Assembly: GCF_004919685.1 (NCBI RefSeq)
Contig: NZ_SMYZ01000004.1
Span: 124,001-188,000, forward strand
Direction of reading: 5' to 3'
Length of the DNA: 64,000 bases
Source: Mesorhizobium norvegicum
Lineage (GTDB): Bacteria; Pseudomonadota; Alphaproteobacteria; Rhizobiales; Rhizobiaceae
The translations under genes were made by a program, and so were the position numbers. The notes beneath the pieces were generated by a model that was not told the DNA's origin, searched no databases, and worked only from the letters and a program-made list of their open reading frames with translations. Shown here in pieces: positions 26,197 to 36,892 of this stretch (within the stretch, counting starts at the first letter, position 1; the number at the start of each line of letters is the position of its first letter).

Positions 26197-28281
26197 TCAT
26201 TGCAGCCGTCTTTCGCGCAGCGCCATGACGGCGCCCAGAACGACCAGCCCGTAAAGAATTGCCCTTGTGGCGTAGGGAAGCGTGGTGCCTGCAAGCAGCA
26301 TCTGCAATGCCGTCAGCAACAACACGCCGCCAAGCATGCCGAGATAGTGGCCGCGGCCGCCGGTGATCAGCGCGCCGCCGACCACCACCACGGCGATCGA
26401 GGGCAAAAGATAGTCGTCGCCCATGCCGAGGCTCGCCTGTCCCGAAAAGCCGGTCAGCATGATGCCGACAACAGCCGCGCAGACGGCCGACAGCATGTAG
26501 ACCAGGATCAGCGTGCGCTCGACGCCGATGCCCGACAAGCGCGCCGCGCGCAGTCCATTGCCGATGCCGTAGACCCTGCGTCCGAACGGCGTGCGGCCGA
26601 GCAGCAGCACCGCCGCCACGACAAAGACAACCATCAGCAGGACGATCGGCGTCAGCAGGCCGGCGAGCCTGGCCGTCATGACCCAGCGCAGCATCGGCGA
26701 GGAAAAACCGGCCGGCGTTCCCTGCGAATAGAGCAGCGCGCAGCCTTGCAGGATGCCGTTGGTGGCGAGCGTCATGACGATCGGCGAGATGCCGAGATAG
26801 ACGATGCCGAAACCATTGGCGAAGCCGATCGCGCAAGCCATCACCAGCACGACCGGCAAGGCGTAGACAAGGGCCGCGTCGGAGCCGTTGACCATGCCGG
26901 CCAGGACTACGCCTGAAATGCCGATCGTCCACGGCACGGAGAGATCGAGGCCGCCGGTCAGGATGACGGTTCCCTGCCCGAGCGCCAGGACGGCGAGGAA
27001 GGACGACAGCACAAGCAGCGAGTTCCAGTAGCCCGGATTGAGGATGGCGCGGCCGAGCCAGATCTGCGTGACGACCACGATGAGCAGCAGGCAGACATAG
27101 GCCGGCAGCGCATAGCGCAGCGTCTCCGCATTGCGCAGATGGAAGGCAGGGCGCGGCGCTGCCGGACTGCGTTGGCCAGGCGATGGCTCGGTGATCTTGA
27201 GACGCCGGTCCACGCGCTCGAGCTGCGAGGGCAATATGCCGGCGCGCCAGGCGGCAAGCCGGGCGCGCGCGGCGCGCAGCTGCACGGCAAGCACCGATGC
27301 ATGGGAGATGGAGCCGGCAAGCGCTGCCAGCACCAAAATGGTGCCTTCGGCGATGGTCGAATAGTAGGCCGACACGTTGAGCACAAGCAGGATGTTCACC
27401 ACGATCATCAGGATGTATGCGCCGAAGACAGAGCCCACCGGGCCGCCCTGCCCGCCACCTAGACGCGTGCCGCCGACGACGACCGCCGCGAACATCGACA
27501 AAAGCAACGGATTGCCGACCAGCGGATCGCCGCTGCCGGTCTGCGCGCTGATGAACACGCCGGCAAGGCCATAGCAGCCGCCGGCGATGACATAGACGGC
27601 AAAGCGCACCAGCACGACATTGATGCCGACGGAAGCGGCCGACTCCGTATCGCTGCCGACCGCATAAAGTGCCATGCCGAAGCGGGTTCCCTTCAGCCAG
27701 AACCAGGCGAGCAGGACGACGCCGATCACCACCAGCGGCATCGGCAGCCAGCCGGTGATCGCGTCGCCGAGGTAGAACGTACCGAGATCGGGCGACACGA
27801 AGCCGCCGGGCTTGTCCATCACCAGAAGCGTCACGCCTTGCAGGATGAACATGGTGGACAGCGTCACCACGATGGGCTGCATGCGCAGCACCGCGATGAA
27901 GAAGCCGTTGAAGGCACCCACGGCCATGCCGACGCCGATGCCGACGGCGGTCCACAAGATGATGCTGGCGCCTGGCGCCATCGGGTCCATGCTCGATGCC
28001 AGCACGGCATTGACCAGCGATATCACCGCGCCGGCGGAAAGGTCGAAGCCGCCCGACAGGATCACGATCGTCTGGCCGATCGCCGCGAGCGCCGACGTCG
28101 CGCCGCCGCTCGACAGGAACGACACATCGAAATAGGTCAGCGGCCCGGCGCTGATCCAGTCGACGATGAAAAGCAGGATCGCAAGGACGGCCGCGGCGAT
28201 CAGCGCGCCGCGGTTGCGCATCAGCGCGCGGCGCAGCCCCAAGCCACCGGAACCGGGAGATGAAAGGCTTGCGCTGCTCAT
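26197..28281 (-). CDS. CUT2 sugar ABC transporter permease, two permease domains fused
   Basis: A 694 aa polypeptide with two full RbsC-like BPD_transp_2 domains. The first runs to about residue 325 (ILSGGFDLSAGAVISLVNAV; LLLSMFAAVVVGGTRLGGGQ). The second spans about 395-690 (VILTGGLDLSVPWTIGISGV; LLPSIAVVVVGGALITGGRG). A basic, soluble linker of about 65 residues joins them. CUT2 permeases are normally single-domain and work as dimers, so this is a natural fusion of a pair. No frameshift is needed to read it. It overlaps the ATPase gene by 4 bp. Confidence 0.88.
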   Translation of the reverse strand: MSSASLSSPGSGGLGLRRALMRNRGALIAAAVLAILLFIVDWISAGPLTYFDVSFLSSGGATSALAAIGQTIVILSGGFDLSAGAVISLVNAVLASSMDPMAPGASIILWTAVGIGVGMAVGAFNGFFIAVLRMQPIVVTLSTMFILQGVTLLVMDKPGGFVSPDLGTFYLGDAITGWLPMPLVVIGVVLLAWFWLKGTRFGMALYAVGSDTESAASVGINVVLVRFAVYVIAGGCYGLAGVFISAQTGSGDPLVGNPLLLSMFAAVVVGGTRLGGGQGGPVGSVFGAYILMIVVNILLVLNVSAYYSTIAEGTILVLAALAGSISHASVLAVQLRAARARLAAWRAGILPSQLERVDRRLKITEPSPGQRSPAAPRPAFHLRNAETLRYALPAYVCLLLIVVVTQIWLGRAILNPGYWNSLLVLSSFLAVLALGQGTVILTGGLDLSVPWTIGISGVVLAGMVNGSDAALVYALPVVLVMACAIGFANGFGIVYLGISPIVMTLATNGILQGCALLYSQGTPAGFSSPMLRWVMTARLAGLLTPIVLLMVVFVVAAVLLLGRTPFGRRVYGIGNGLRAARLSGIGVERTLILVYMLSAVCAAVVGIMLTGFSGQASLGMGDDYLLPSIAVVVVGGALITGGRGHYLGMLGGVLLLTALQMLLAGTTLPYATRAILYGLVVLGAVMALRERRLQ

Positions 28282-29810
28282 GCGGCGGCTTCTCCGGCAT
28301 GGCCGAGCGCCGGGCGCATGATCGCTGGCTCGGTGATGGCGTCGCCTTCGAGCTCGGCTGCGATGCGCCCGTCATAGAGAACCAGGACCCGGTCGCATTG
28401 GTGGACCAGTTCGGGAATCTCCGTCGAGTGCAGCAGGACCGAACCGCCCGAAGCCACGTAGTTTCGCATCATCACATAGAGCTCATGCTTGGTGCCGACA
28501 TCGATGCCGCGGGTGGGATCGAACAAAAGCAGGATGCGGCTCTGCGCCACCAGCCATTTGGCGATGGCGATCTTCTGTTGGTTGCCGCCGGAAAATGCGC
28601 CGGCCCGTGTCCACAGCGCGCGGCGATCGACCTCGACAGTGGCGAATGTCGCCTCGACGGAGCGGGTCTCGGCTTGCGCGTCGACAAGGCCTAGCCGTGT
28701 GAACCGCGATATCACGGGAAGCGTGGCGTTCTGGCTGCCCGACAGTTTCAGGAACAGGCCTTCGGATTTGCGATCCTCAGGCACCAGGCCGATCGCCATG
28801 TTGGGCAGCAAGGCATCGGCGGGCGAACCGAGCCAGACCTTGCGGCCGTCGACGAGGATGTGGCCGCGAGTGATTTCGGCCATGCCGAAACAGGCCAGGA
28901 ACAGATCCTGCTGGCCCATGCCCTGCAATCCGGCAACGCCGAGAATCTCGCCTTTGCGCAGGTCGAATCCGGCGCCGTCGAGCTTGCGTCCTACCTTGAG
29001 GTCGCGCACGCCCAGAACCGGCGGGCCGAAAGCCTGGGCGCCATCGGGCTTGGGCGGGAAGGTCTGCTCGATGCTGCGGCCGATGATCTTTTCGATGACG
29101 TCGCCATCCGAGACGTCGGCAACCGGCGCGGTGACGATGTGGCGGCCGTTTCTCAGGATCGTCAGCGTCTCGCAAAAGGCGCGGACTTCTCGCATGCGAT
29201 GGGTGATGAAGACGATGGTGGTGCCCGCCGCCTTCAGCCTGGCGATGATGTCACCCAGCCAGTCGACGTCGCGGCCGGCGAGCGTCGAGGTCGGTTCGTC
29301 GAGCAGCAGGATGCGCGGCTTGCGGTAGACGGCGCGTGCGATCTCGATCTTCTGGCGCACCGAAAGCTCGAGCTCGCTCACCTCGGCGTCGAGATCGACG
29401 GAAAAACCGAGCTCGTCGATATGGCGGCGGACAGCCGTGCGGGCGGCACTGCGCCGGATCAGGCCGGAGACGCCGACGGGGGCGTAGGGCAGCAGCATGT
29501 TGTCGAGAACGGAGAGATCGCGCACCAGGGTCATCTCCTGGAACGCGGTCTGCACGCCCAGCGCGTGTGCGGCGCGCGGTGCGCCGTAGGCGATCTCCTT
29601 GCCGAAGACACGGACATGGCCTTCGCTGGGCCGGACCAGTCCGGAGAGCAGCTTCACCAGCGTCGACTTGCCGGCGCCATTTTCACCCAGCAGTGCATGG
29701 ACGCTGCCGGGCGCGATCCGGAACGACACGCCGTCCAGGGCGACGGTCGGGCCGAACGCCTTGCTGATGCCGTCGATCTCGATGGCGGGAAGCGCGGTAT
29801 GTTCTGTCAT
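28278..29810 (-). CDS. CUT2 sugar ABC transporter ATP-binding protein
   Basis: A 510 aa double ATPase of the RbsA/MglA type. First half: ALLGENGAGKSTLVKLLSGL and ILLLDEPTSTLAG. Second half: weak Walker A (GVAGLQGMGQQDLFLACFGM), then FSGGNQQKIAIAKWL and LLFDPTRGIDVGTKHEL. I start it at the ATG at 29810 (MTEHTALPAIE); the frame to 29882 has no supporting ribosome site and reads into the repeat-rich gap. It energises the fused permease that follows with a 4 bp overlap. Confidence 0.9.
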   Translation of the reverse strand: MTEHTALPAIEIDGISKAFGPTVALDGVSFRIAPGSVHALLGENGAGKSTLVKLLSGLVRPSEGHVRVFGKEIAYGAPRAAHALGVQTAFQEMTLVRDLSVLDNMLLPYAPVGVSGLIRRSAARTAVRRHIDELGFSVDLDAEVSELELSVRQKIEIARAVYRKPRILLLDEPTSTLAGRDVDWLGDIIARLKAAGTTIVFITHRMREVRAFCETLTILRNGRHIVTAPVADVSDGDVIEKIIGRSIEQTFPPKPDGAQAFGPPVLGVRDLKVGRKLDGAGFDLRKGEILGVAGLQGMGQQDLFLACFGMAEITRGHILVDGRKVWLGSPADALLPNMAIGLVPEDRKSEGLFLKLSGSQNATLPVISRFTRLGLVDAQAETRSVEATFATVEVDRRALWTRAGAFSGGNQQKIAIAKWLVAQSRILLLFDPTRGIDVGTKHELYVMMRNYVASGGSVLLHSTEIPELVHQCDRVLVLYDGRIAAELEGDAITEPAIMRPALGHAGEAAA

Positions 29811-29910
29811 ATCCTCGATCGCAGGCTGCGCATTTTGGGACGCCACGCATGAGCGCGGATCGACGATGCACAGACAAGACATCCGTGCATCGTCGCGATT
29901 TGCCTTGGGA

Positions 29911-30001
29911 GGCCTTAAAGCGCGTGACGCGCTTTAAGTCTTTTGTTTTTATGCATGTCGTTGTCCCAAAACCGCAAAGCACTTTTGGGCGACAAGCATT
30001 A
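29911..30001. repeat. Palindromic intergenic repeat with two hairpins
   Basis: First hairpin: TTAAAGCGCG (29915-29924), loop TGA, CGCGCTTTAA (29928-29937), a perfect 10 bp stem followed by a T-rich run. Second hairpin: TTGTCCCAAAA pairs with TTTTGGGCGACAA further on. From memory, this resembles a short palindromic repeat found many times between genes in rhizobia. It fills the gap between the binding-protein and ATPase genes and its last bases supply the binding-protein stop codon (29999-30001). It may stabilise the upstream part of the message. Confidence 0.65.
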
Positions 30002-31126
30002 GTTCTCCGGCTGTCCGACGAGGGCAGCGGCGAGGCCGACCTCGGGTGTCTGGTCCGAGAAGATCGAGGCAAACCAGCCGGGATTGGAGACCAGCGACGG
30101 CTTGAAGGCGTTGCAGCCTGCCTTCATCTCCGCCCATGTGCCTTCGTCGCACAGCTTGATCGTCTCATTAGTGACGACCGGCAGTGGCAGGATGGTGGTC
30201 TTCGGCACGTCCTTGCCTTCGATCGCCTCGACGGCGAGCTTCAGCGCCAGCGCACCGGAATAGGGCGGCGAGGCATAGGAAATGCGTTGCGCGCCCGCCG
30301 GTGCATAGGGCGGCGCCGCGCCTTCGACTTCGGTCCCTTCCGGCAGCATCTGGATGCGGCCGCCATTGGAGCCTTCGCCGGCGCAAGGCAGGAGTTCGCT
30401 GGTCTTCTTGCCGGCCTCGAGCTGCATCGAGTTGGCGGTGAAGCAGCCGACCTGCATCCACAGCCCGTTGATGTCGTCCCAATTGCGGGTGGCCAGTATC
30501 TTCGAAAGCTCGGTGCGTGCGACCGCCTGGCTCCACATGCCGACAGCCTCGCCGACGATCTTGATGTCAGGGTACTTGGCGAAGACTTCCTTGGCGGCCT
30601 TTGTCCGTTGATCGTCGACGGATGTTCCTGGAACACCCGTGATGGCGATGATGTTGCCATTGCCATTGAGCTTCTTGACCAGCCATTCGGCGGTCACCCT
30701 GCCCGCTTCCAGCTGGTCGATGTGGACGTTGTAGGCACAGGGCTCGGTGATCTCGGCGTCGTAGGCAAAGACCTTCACACCCTTGTCGCAGGCATTCTTG
30801 ACGACCTGATTGAGCGCGGTCGGCGAGATCGGGTAGACGACGATCGCCTCGGCGCCGCTTTGCACCATGGCGTTGATCTGCTGGATCTGGCGTTGTGCGT
30901 TGGGTCCGGCGACCTGGACCTGCAGGTCGACCTTGTCGGCCAGGCTCTTGTGAGCGGCCATGGCCTTGACCATGTTGGCCGCCTCCGCCTGCCAATCATT
31001 GCCGATGTAGCTCATGCTGAGAAAGATTTTGTGCTTCTCGGCTGCCTGAGCGGCCGACAGCCCAAGGGCGCATACAGCCATGCCGGCCAGCAGCGCGAGC
31101 CGCCGGACTTTCAATCCGATACCCAT
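29999..31126 (-). CDS. CUT2 sugar ABC transporter substrate-binding protein
   Basis: A 375 aa periplasmic protein: signal peptide LALLAGMAVCALGLSAAQAA, then the type I binding fold (HKIFLSMSYIGNDWQAEAAN; GAEAIVVYPISPTALNQVVK). AEITEPCAYNVHID matches the other TorT-like binding protein at 18897. Start at 31126 follows GGGAGGAGTTTCAT. First gene of the fused-permease operon, divergent from a GntR gene. Ligand unknown. Confidence 0.87.
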   Translation of the reverse strand: MGIGLKVRRLALLAGMAVCALGLSAAQAAEKHKIFLSMSYIGNDWQAEAANMVKAMAAHKSLADKVDLQVQVAGPNAQRQIQQINAMVQSGAEAIVVYPISPTALNQVVKNACDKGVKVFAYDAEITEPCAYNVHIDQLEAGRVTAEWLVKKLNGNGNIIAITGVPGTSVDDQRTKAAKEVFAKYPDIKIVGEAVGMWSQAVARTELSKILATRNWDDINGLWMQVGCFTANSMQLEAGKKTSELLPCAGEGSNGGRIQMLPEGTEVEGAAPPYAPAGAQRISYASPPYSGALALKLAVEAIEGKDVPKTTILPLPVVTNETIKLCDEGTWAEMKAGCNAFKPSLVSNPGWFASIFSDQTPEVGLAAALVGQPEN

Positions 31127-31214
31127 ATGAAACTCCTCCCGATCCGAACGACCGAATGCCTCCCAAGGGCACGAACGTAACCCTTGTCATTCGATGCCAG
31201 CGACCGTAACATGA

Positions 31215-31224
31215 TTTGATCAAA
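31215..31224. promoter_or_regulatory. Perfect palindrome TTTGATCAAA, candidate GntR site
   Basis: TTTGATCAAA is its own reverse complement. It lies about 90 bp upstream of the binding-protein start in the gap shared with the GntR gene, with a sister palindrome at 31243-31252. Confidence 0.4.
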
Positions 31225-31242
31225 GATCAATGATGAAATAGC

Positions 31243-31252
31243 TTGATATCAA
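31243..31252. promoter_or_regulatory. Perfect palindrome TTGATATCAA, candidate GntR site
   Basis: TTGATATCAA is its own reverse complement, 18 bp after TTTGATCAAA. Two related palindromes in one divergent promoter fit a dimer pair of the GntR protein at 31413. Confidence 0.4.
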
Positions 31253-31327
31253 AACCGGGGAGTCGTGAGCGCTTGACGCGGCACCTTGAACCTTGCATTC
31301 CGGACACAGGAATCTCTTTGCTTTGGC

Positions 31328-31370
31328 GCAATTCCGGACGGAAAACCGTTTTCCACTTTCCTGGAATTGC
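31328..31370. repeat. Short palindromic repeat (nested hairpin)
   Basis: Outer arms GCAATTCC (31328-31335) and GGAATTGC (31363-31370); inner arms GGAAAAC (31340-31346) and GTTTTCC (31348-31354). This core, with the flanking GAATCTCTTTG, resembles (from memory) a repeat spread widely through rhizobial intergenic regions. It sits 43 bp before the GntR gene. Confidence 0.6.
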
Positions 31371-31412
31371 TCTAGCGGTAGCGTCGCCCTTGGGCGGGAA
31401 GGTTGATGGGAG

Positions 31413-32093
31413 ATGGCTGGATCGGCGTACAGAAAGCCGGGGGTCGAGATCACGCCCCTGTCCAGGGAAACCCTGCAGGACAGGGTCTATCGCCATGTCA
31501 CCGAACTGATCCTCGACGGCTCCATCGTGCCCGGCGAGATGGTCACCGTTCAGAGCCTCGCCGACGCTTTCGGCGTCAGCCCGATGCCGGTCAGGGAAGC
31601 ACTGCGGCGCCTGACGGCCGCCAACGCACTGATGGTGGTTTCAGGCCGGTCGATCGGCATTCCAGCGCTCAGCCGCGCGCGCCTCATCGACCTCAGGAAT
31701 GTCCGGTTCGAGATCGAGGCGATCGCGGCCGCATGGGCGGCGGAGCGCATGGACGACCAGGGTGTGGCGCAGCTGCGCCAGCATCTGGATGCACTCGAAC
31801 AGGCCAATGCCGCCGGCGACGTCAAATCCTATCTGCGCGCCAACTACGCCTTTCATTTCTCGATCTATCGGGCGGCCGGTTCCGAGAACATGCTCAACAT
31901 CATCGAGAACCTTTGGCTGCAGATCAGCCCCTACTTCAACATGCTGCACGATTCGGGAAACTACTCGACCGCCAACGAACACCATCAGGAGATGTTCGCG
32001 GCATTGAGAAACCGGGACGCGGAGGCCGTCAGGGCCGCGGTCCGCGCCGACATCGACGCCGCTTTCGACGTGCTGGTCGATCTTTTGAAGTAG
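31413..32093 (+). CDS. GntR family transcriptional regulator (FCD subfamily)
   Basis: A 226 aa regulator with the winged helix (LQDRVYRHVTELILDGSIV; LADAFGVSPMPVREALRRL) and FCD domain (LRNVRFEIEAIAAAWAAERM; FHFSIYRAAGSENMLNIIEN). It is divergent from the transporter/SDR/BKACE operon and probably its local repressor, through the paired palindromes at 31215-31252. Confidence 0.88.
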   Translation: MAGSAYRKPGVEITPLSRETLQDRVYRHVTELILDGSIVPGEMVTVQSLADAFGVSPMPVREALRRLTAANALMVVSGRSIGIPALSRARLIDLRNVRFEIEAIAAAWAAERMDDQGVAQLRQHLDALEQANAAGDVKSYLRANYAFHFSIYRAAGSENMLNIIENLWLQISPYFNMLHDSGNYSTANEHHQEMFAALRNRDAEAVRAAVRADIDAAFDVLVDLLK

Positions 32094-32408
32094 CGCTCGG
32101 TCTCCGACCGCCTATCACATGCCGGTTTATCTCTGGTGATGGCAGAGCAGCGCCCATGCGCACTTAGCGGCCAGTGCGGGCTTCTTCGGGCTGATCTAGA
32201 GATCGTATCCCTGAGCGCGCCATCCAAGGTTCTGTTCACGGAGCAATTTGTGCTGGAGCTTGCCGGGCGGCAGGCGATGACGCGGCGCGCGCTTGACCTG
32301 CACCGCATTTCGCCATTATCGGATTGCCAAAATCTGGTAGCGTGATTATACCAGTTGATAAGTTGACGACGGGCGATACCGTCGATTGAGATCAGGAGTA
32401 GTGACCAG
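32094..32408. other. Intergenic region before apnO, 315 bp
   Basis: No coding frame of the right codon character is seen. The stretch holds the apiose operator at 32343-32355 and the ribosome site AGGAG (32394-32398) of apnO. The GC-rich first 200 bp show nothing recognisable. Confidence 0.5.
32343..32355. promoter_or_regulatory. Apiose regulon operator, copy 1 (apnO)
   Basis: TGATTATACCAGT, on the other strand ACTGGTATAATCA. It matches sites before the apiose ABC operon (33442) and the RuBisCO-like gene (41662). TGGTATAA is the half-site type bound by NanR-like GntR regulators. Confidence 0.6.
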
Positions 32409-33236
32409 ATGACAACGATTGCGCTGTTCGGTGCCGGCGGAAAAATGGGCTACCGCCTGTCGACCAATTTTCGCGGATCGCCCTACACGATACGCCATGT
32501 CGAGGTCAGCGATGCCGGCCGCGAACGGCTGAAGACCGGACTGGGTTTCGATACGGTCAGCGCCGACGAGGCGCTCAAGGGCGCCGATGTGGTGATCCTG
32601 GCGGTTCCGGACACGCATATCGGCAAGGTGGCGACCAGCATCGAGAGCAAGCTGGTATCAGGCACGATGGTGGTGGTGCTCGACGCGGCGGCACCCTTTG
32701 CCGGCCATCTGCCGAAGCGGCCGGACCTCACCTATTTCGTCACCCACCCCTGCCACCCGCCGATCTTCAATGACGAGACAGACATGGCGGCCAAGAAGGA
32801 CTATTTCGGCGGCGTCAAGGCCAAGCAGCATATGGTCAGCGCCTTGATGCAGGGACCGGAAGAGGATTACGCCAAGGGCGAGGCGATCGCGAAGATCATC
32901 TGGGCGCCGGTCATGCGTTCGCACCGCGTCAGCGTCGAACAGATGGCGCTGCTGGAGCCTGGCCTTTCGGAGACGGTGTGCGCCTCGCTGCTGGTTGTCA
33001 TGAAGGAAGCCGTCGACGAGGTCGTGGCACGCGGCGTCGACAAGCAGGCGGCGCTCGACTTCCTGCTTGGCCATATGAACGTGCTCGGCGCCGTCATCTT
33101 CGGCGAGACCAAGGGCGTTTTCTCGGACGCCTGCAACAAGGCGATCGAATTCGGCAAGCCGGTGCTGATGCGTGACGACTGGAAACGCGTGTTCGAGCCG
33201 GAAGAGATCGCCGCCAGCATTCAGCGCATCACTTGA
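32409..33236 (+). CDS. apnO: D-apionate oxidoisomerase
   Basis: A 275 aa NAD-dependent dehydrogenase of the 6-phosphogluconate dehydrogenase type: Rossmann motif ALFGAGGKMGYRLSTN, ADVVILAVPDTHIGKVATSI, and THPCHPPIF with a helical C-terminal half. It matches what is known of ApnO, which oxidises D-apionate and moves its hydroxymethyl group to give 3-oxo-isoapionate. The call rests on this architecture and on company: apsD, apnL, oiaK and an RLP gene are all within 12 kb, the known apiose set. AGGAG precedes the ATG. It is transcribed alone, from its own operator-bearing promoter. Confidence 0.85.
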   Translation: MTTIALFGAGGKMGYRLSTNFRGSPYTIRHVEVSDAGRERLKTGLGFDTVSADEALKGADVVILAVPDTHIGKVATSIESKLVSGTMVVVLDAAAPFAGHLPKRPDLTYFVTHPCHPPIFNDETDMAAKKDYFGGVKAKQHMVSALMQGPEEDYAKGEAIAKIIWAPVMRSHRVSVEQMALLEPGLSETVCASLLVVMKEAVDEVVARGVDKQAALDFLLGHMNVLGAVIFGETKGVFSDACNKAIEFGKPVLMRDDWKRVFEPEEIAASIQRIT

Positions 33237-33240
33237 CGCC

Positions 33241-33393
33241 CTTGCCTTCTCCCCTTGTGGGAGAAGGTGTCGCCGAAGGCGACGGATGAGGGGTGTTCCA
33301 GCGGAGTGAGGCGTTGGCGTTCCCTGGAACACCCCTCATCCGTCTTGGCGCTGCGCGCCAATCCACCTTCTCCCACAAAGGGGAGAAGGCAAG
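33241..33393. repeat. Large mosaic palindrome (RIME-like rhizobial repeat)
   Basis: Outer arms of 29 and 30 bp (33241-33269 and 33364-33393) differ by one extra A; each also holds a small hairpin of CCTTCTCCC type. Inner arms of 20 bp (33281-33300 and 33325-33344) are perfect. The whole could form one long cruciform. From memory it is like the RIME-type intergenic mosaic elements of rhizobia. It begins 5 bp after the apnO stop and may end or protect the apnO message. Confidence 0.75.
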
Positions 33394-33441
33394 AGCGCCA
33401 GCGCTCTCATCAGGTACACATCACCTGAATTTGTGGTTGAC

Positions 33442-33454
33442 TCATCATACCAGT
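33442..33454. promoter_or_regulatory. Apiose regulon operator, copy 2 (ABC/apsD/apnL operon)
   Basis: TCATCATACCAGT, on the other strand ACTGGTATGATGA, about 210 bp before the binding-protein gene. Eleven of 13 bases match copy 1. Confidence 0.55.
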
Positions 33455-33634
33455 TGGCTTAGCTGTTCATGGCTCGGATCGACAGGGTTTCGCAGGGAGT
33501 TCGAAGCCTGGGCGAATGGGGATGGCTGGAGTGACGATCCGTGGAGGGGAAGCCGGCAAACGGCTCTTTAGTCCGAAAGCGATCCGCCGCCGCGCTGCCT
33601 GACGAATTCGGATGCCGACAGAGGCCTTGGTTGA

Positions 33635-34606
<972 letters not shown>

Positions 34607-34700
34607 GCCCGCGTGAGACGAATAGCGAGGGGCGAACCCCAGGGGCGCCCCTCGCCGCCATTTTCCGTGGACCGCCCACGATGCTGAACAACAGGCCGCC

Positions 34701-35341
34701 ATGCTGAACACCAAGCCGAACTGGCCGATCCTTGCCGTGATGGTCGGCATCAGCCTGACCGCCTGCAAGATCCTGCCGACGAAATCGGGAGACGCGGGCA
34801 ATGCTCCCGCCTTCAATCCTGACAAGATGGTCGAAGAGATATGGGCGGCGAAGGTCGTGCCCTATCTCCAGCAGAAAGCCGGACCGTTTCCGGAGGTTCA
34901 CGCGTTGGCAACGACGGACGCCGCTTCTGCCGGCGCCAAATACGGCAATCCGAACAAGCAGGCGAATTCGCCGTGGACCTTCGCGGTTCGCCTGGAAGGC
35001 AAGATCGTCGCGGCGAACACGCAGTCCCGCGCGGCGACGATCGATATCGATGTCGACGGCGACGGCAAGGCCGATGCGCGGGTGCAGATCGGACCGGCGG
35101 TGCGCGGCACGGCGCTGCGCGACAGCCTGGACTTCATCCAGTTCAACGACTTCACCAACCAGATCGACTTCGCCCAGTTCGGCAAGGCGTTCAACAGCTA
35201 CGCCGACAAGACGGTGCTGTCCAAGCTGCCGCGCGAAGCGCTGGAAGGCCGCAGCGCCAAGGTGGTGGGCGCCTATACGCTGGGCAGCGGCCAGGACCTG
35301 CCGCTGGTGACGCCGGCGGAGGCCGAGATCGGGCCGAAAGC

Positions 35342-35345
<4 letters not shown>
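34701..35345 (+). CDS. DUF2291 family lipoprotein of the apiose ABC operon
   Basis: 214 aa with a lipoprotein signal: ILAVMVGISLTAC, cysteine 22. The core (VQIGPAVRGTALRDSLDFI, FNDFTNQIDFAQFGKAFN) is the DUF2291 pattern, also seen in the protein at 55230. It overlaps the ATPase gene by 4 bp. DUF2291 genes go with CUT2 transporters for sugars, but their job is unknown; an accessory in the periplasm is the obvious guess. The leader contains a near-duplicate of ATGCTGAACA 20 bases upstream. Confidence 0.82.

Positions 35346-36888
<1,543 letters not shown>

Positions 36889-36892
<4 letters not shown>

Noticed and set aside
26180..28375. Open frame of 731 codons on the minus strand
   Set aside because: Same strand but another frame of the fused permease gene; Arg-rich with no membrane pattern, whereas the overlapping frame reads as clear permease.
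29915..29937. Simple rho-independent terminator
   Set aside because: The stem is perfect and T-rich bases follow on the plus strand, but no plus-strand gene ends there; it is better explained as part of a palindromic repeat.
32136..32345. 69-codon frame between GntR and apnO
   Set aside because: No ribosome site, no recognisable motif, and it ends inside the operator.
33241..33393. CRISPR array or IS inverted repeats
   Set aside because: There is one palindromic unit without spacers, transposase or target duplication.
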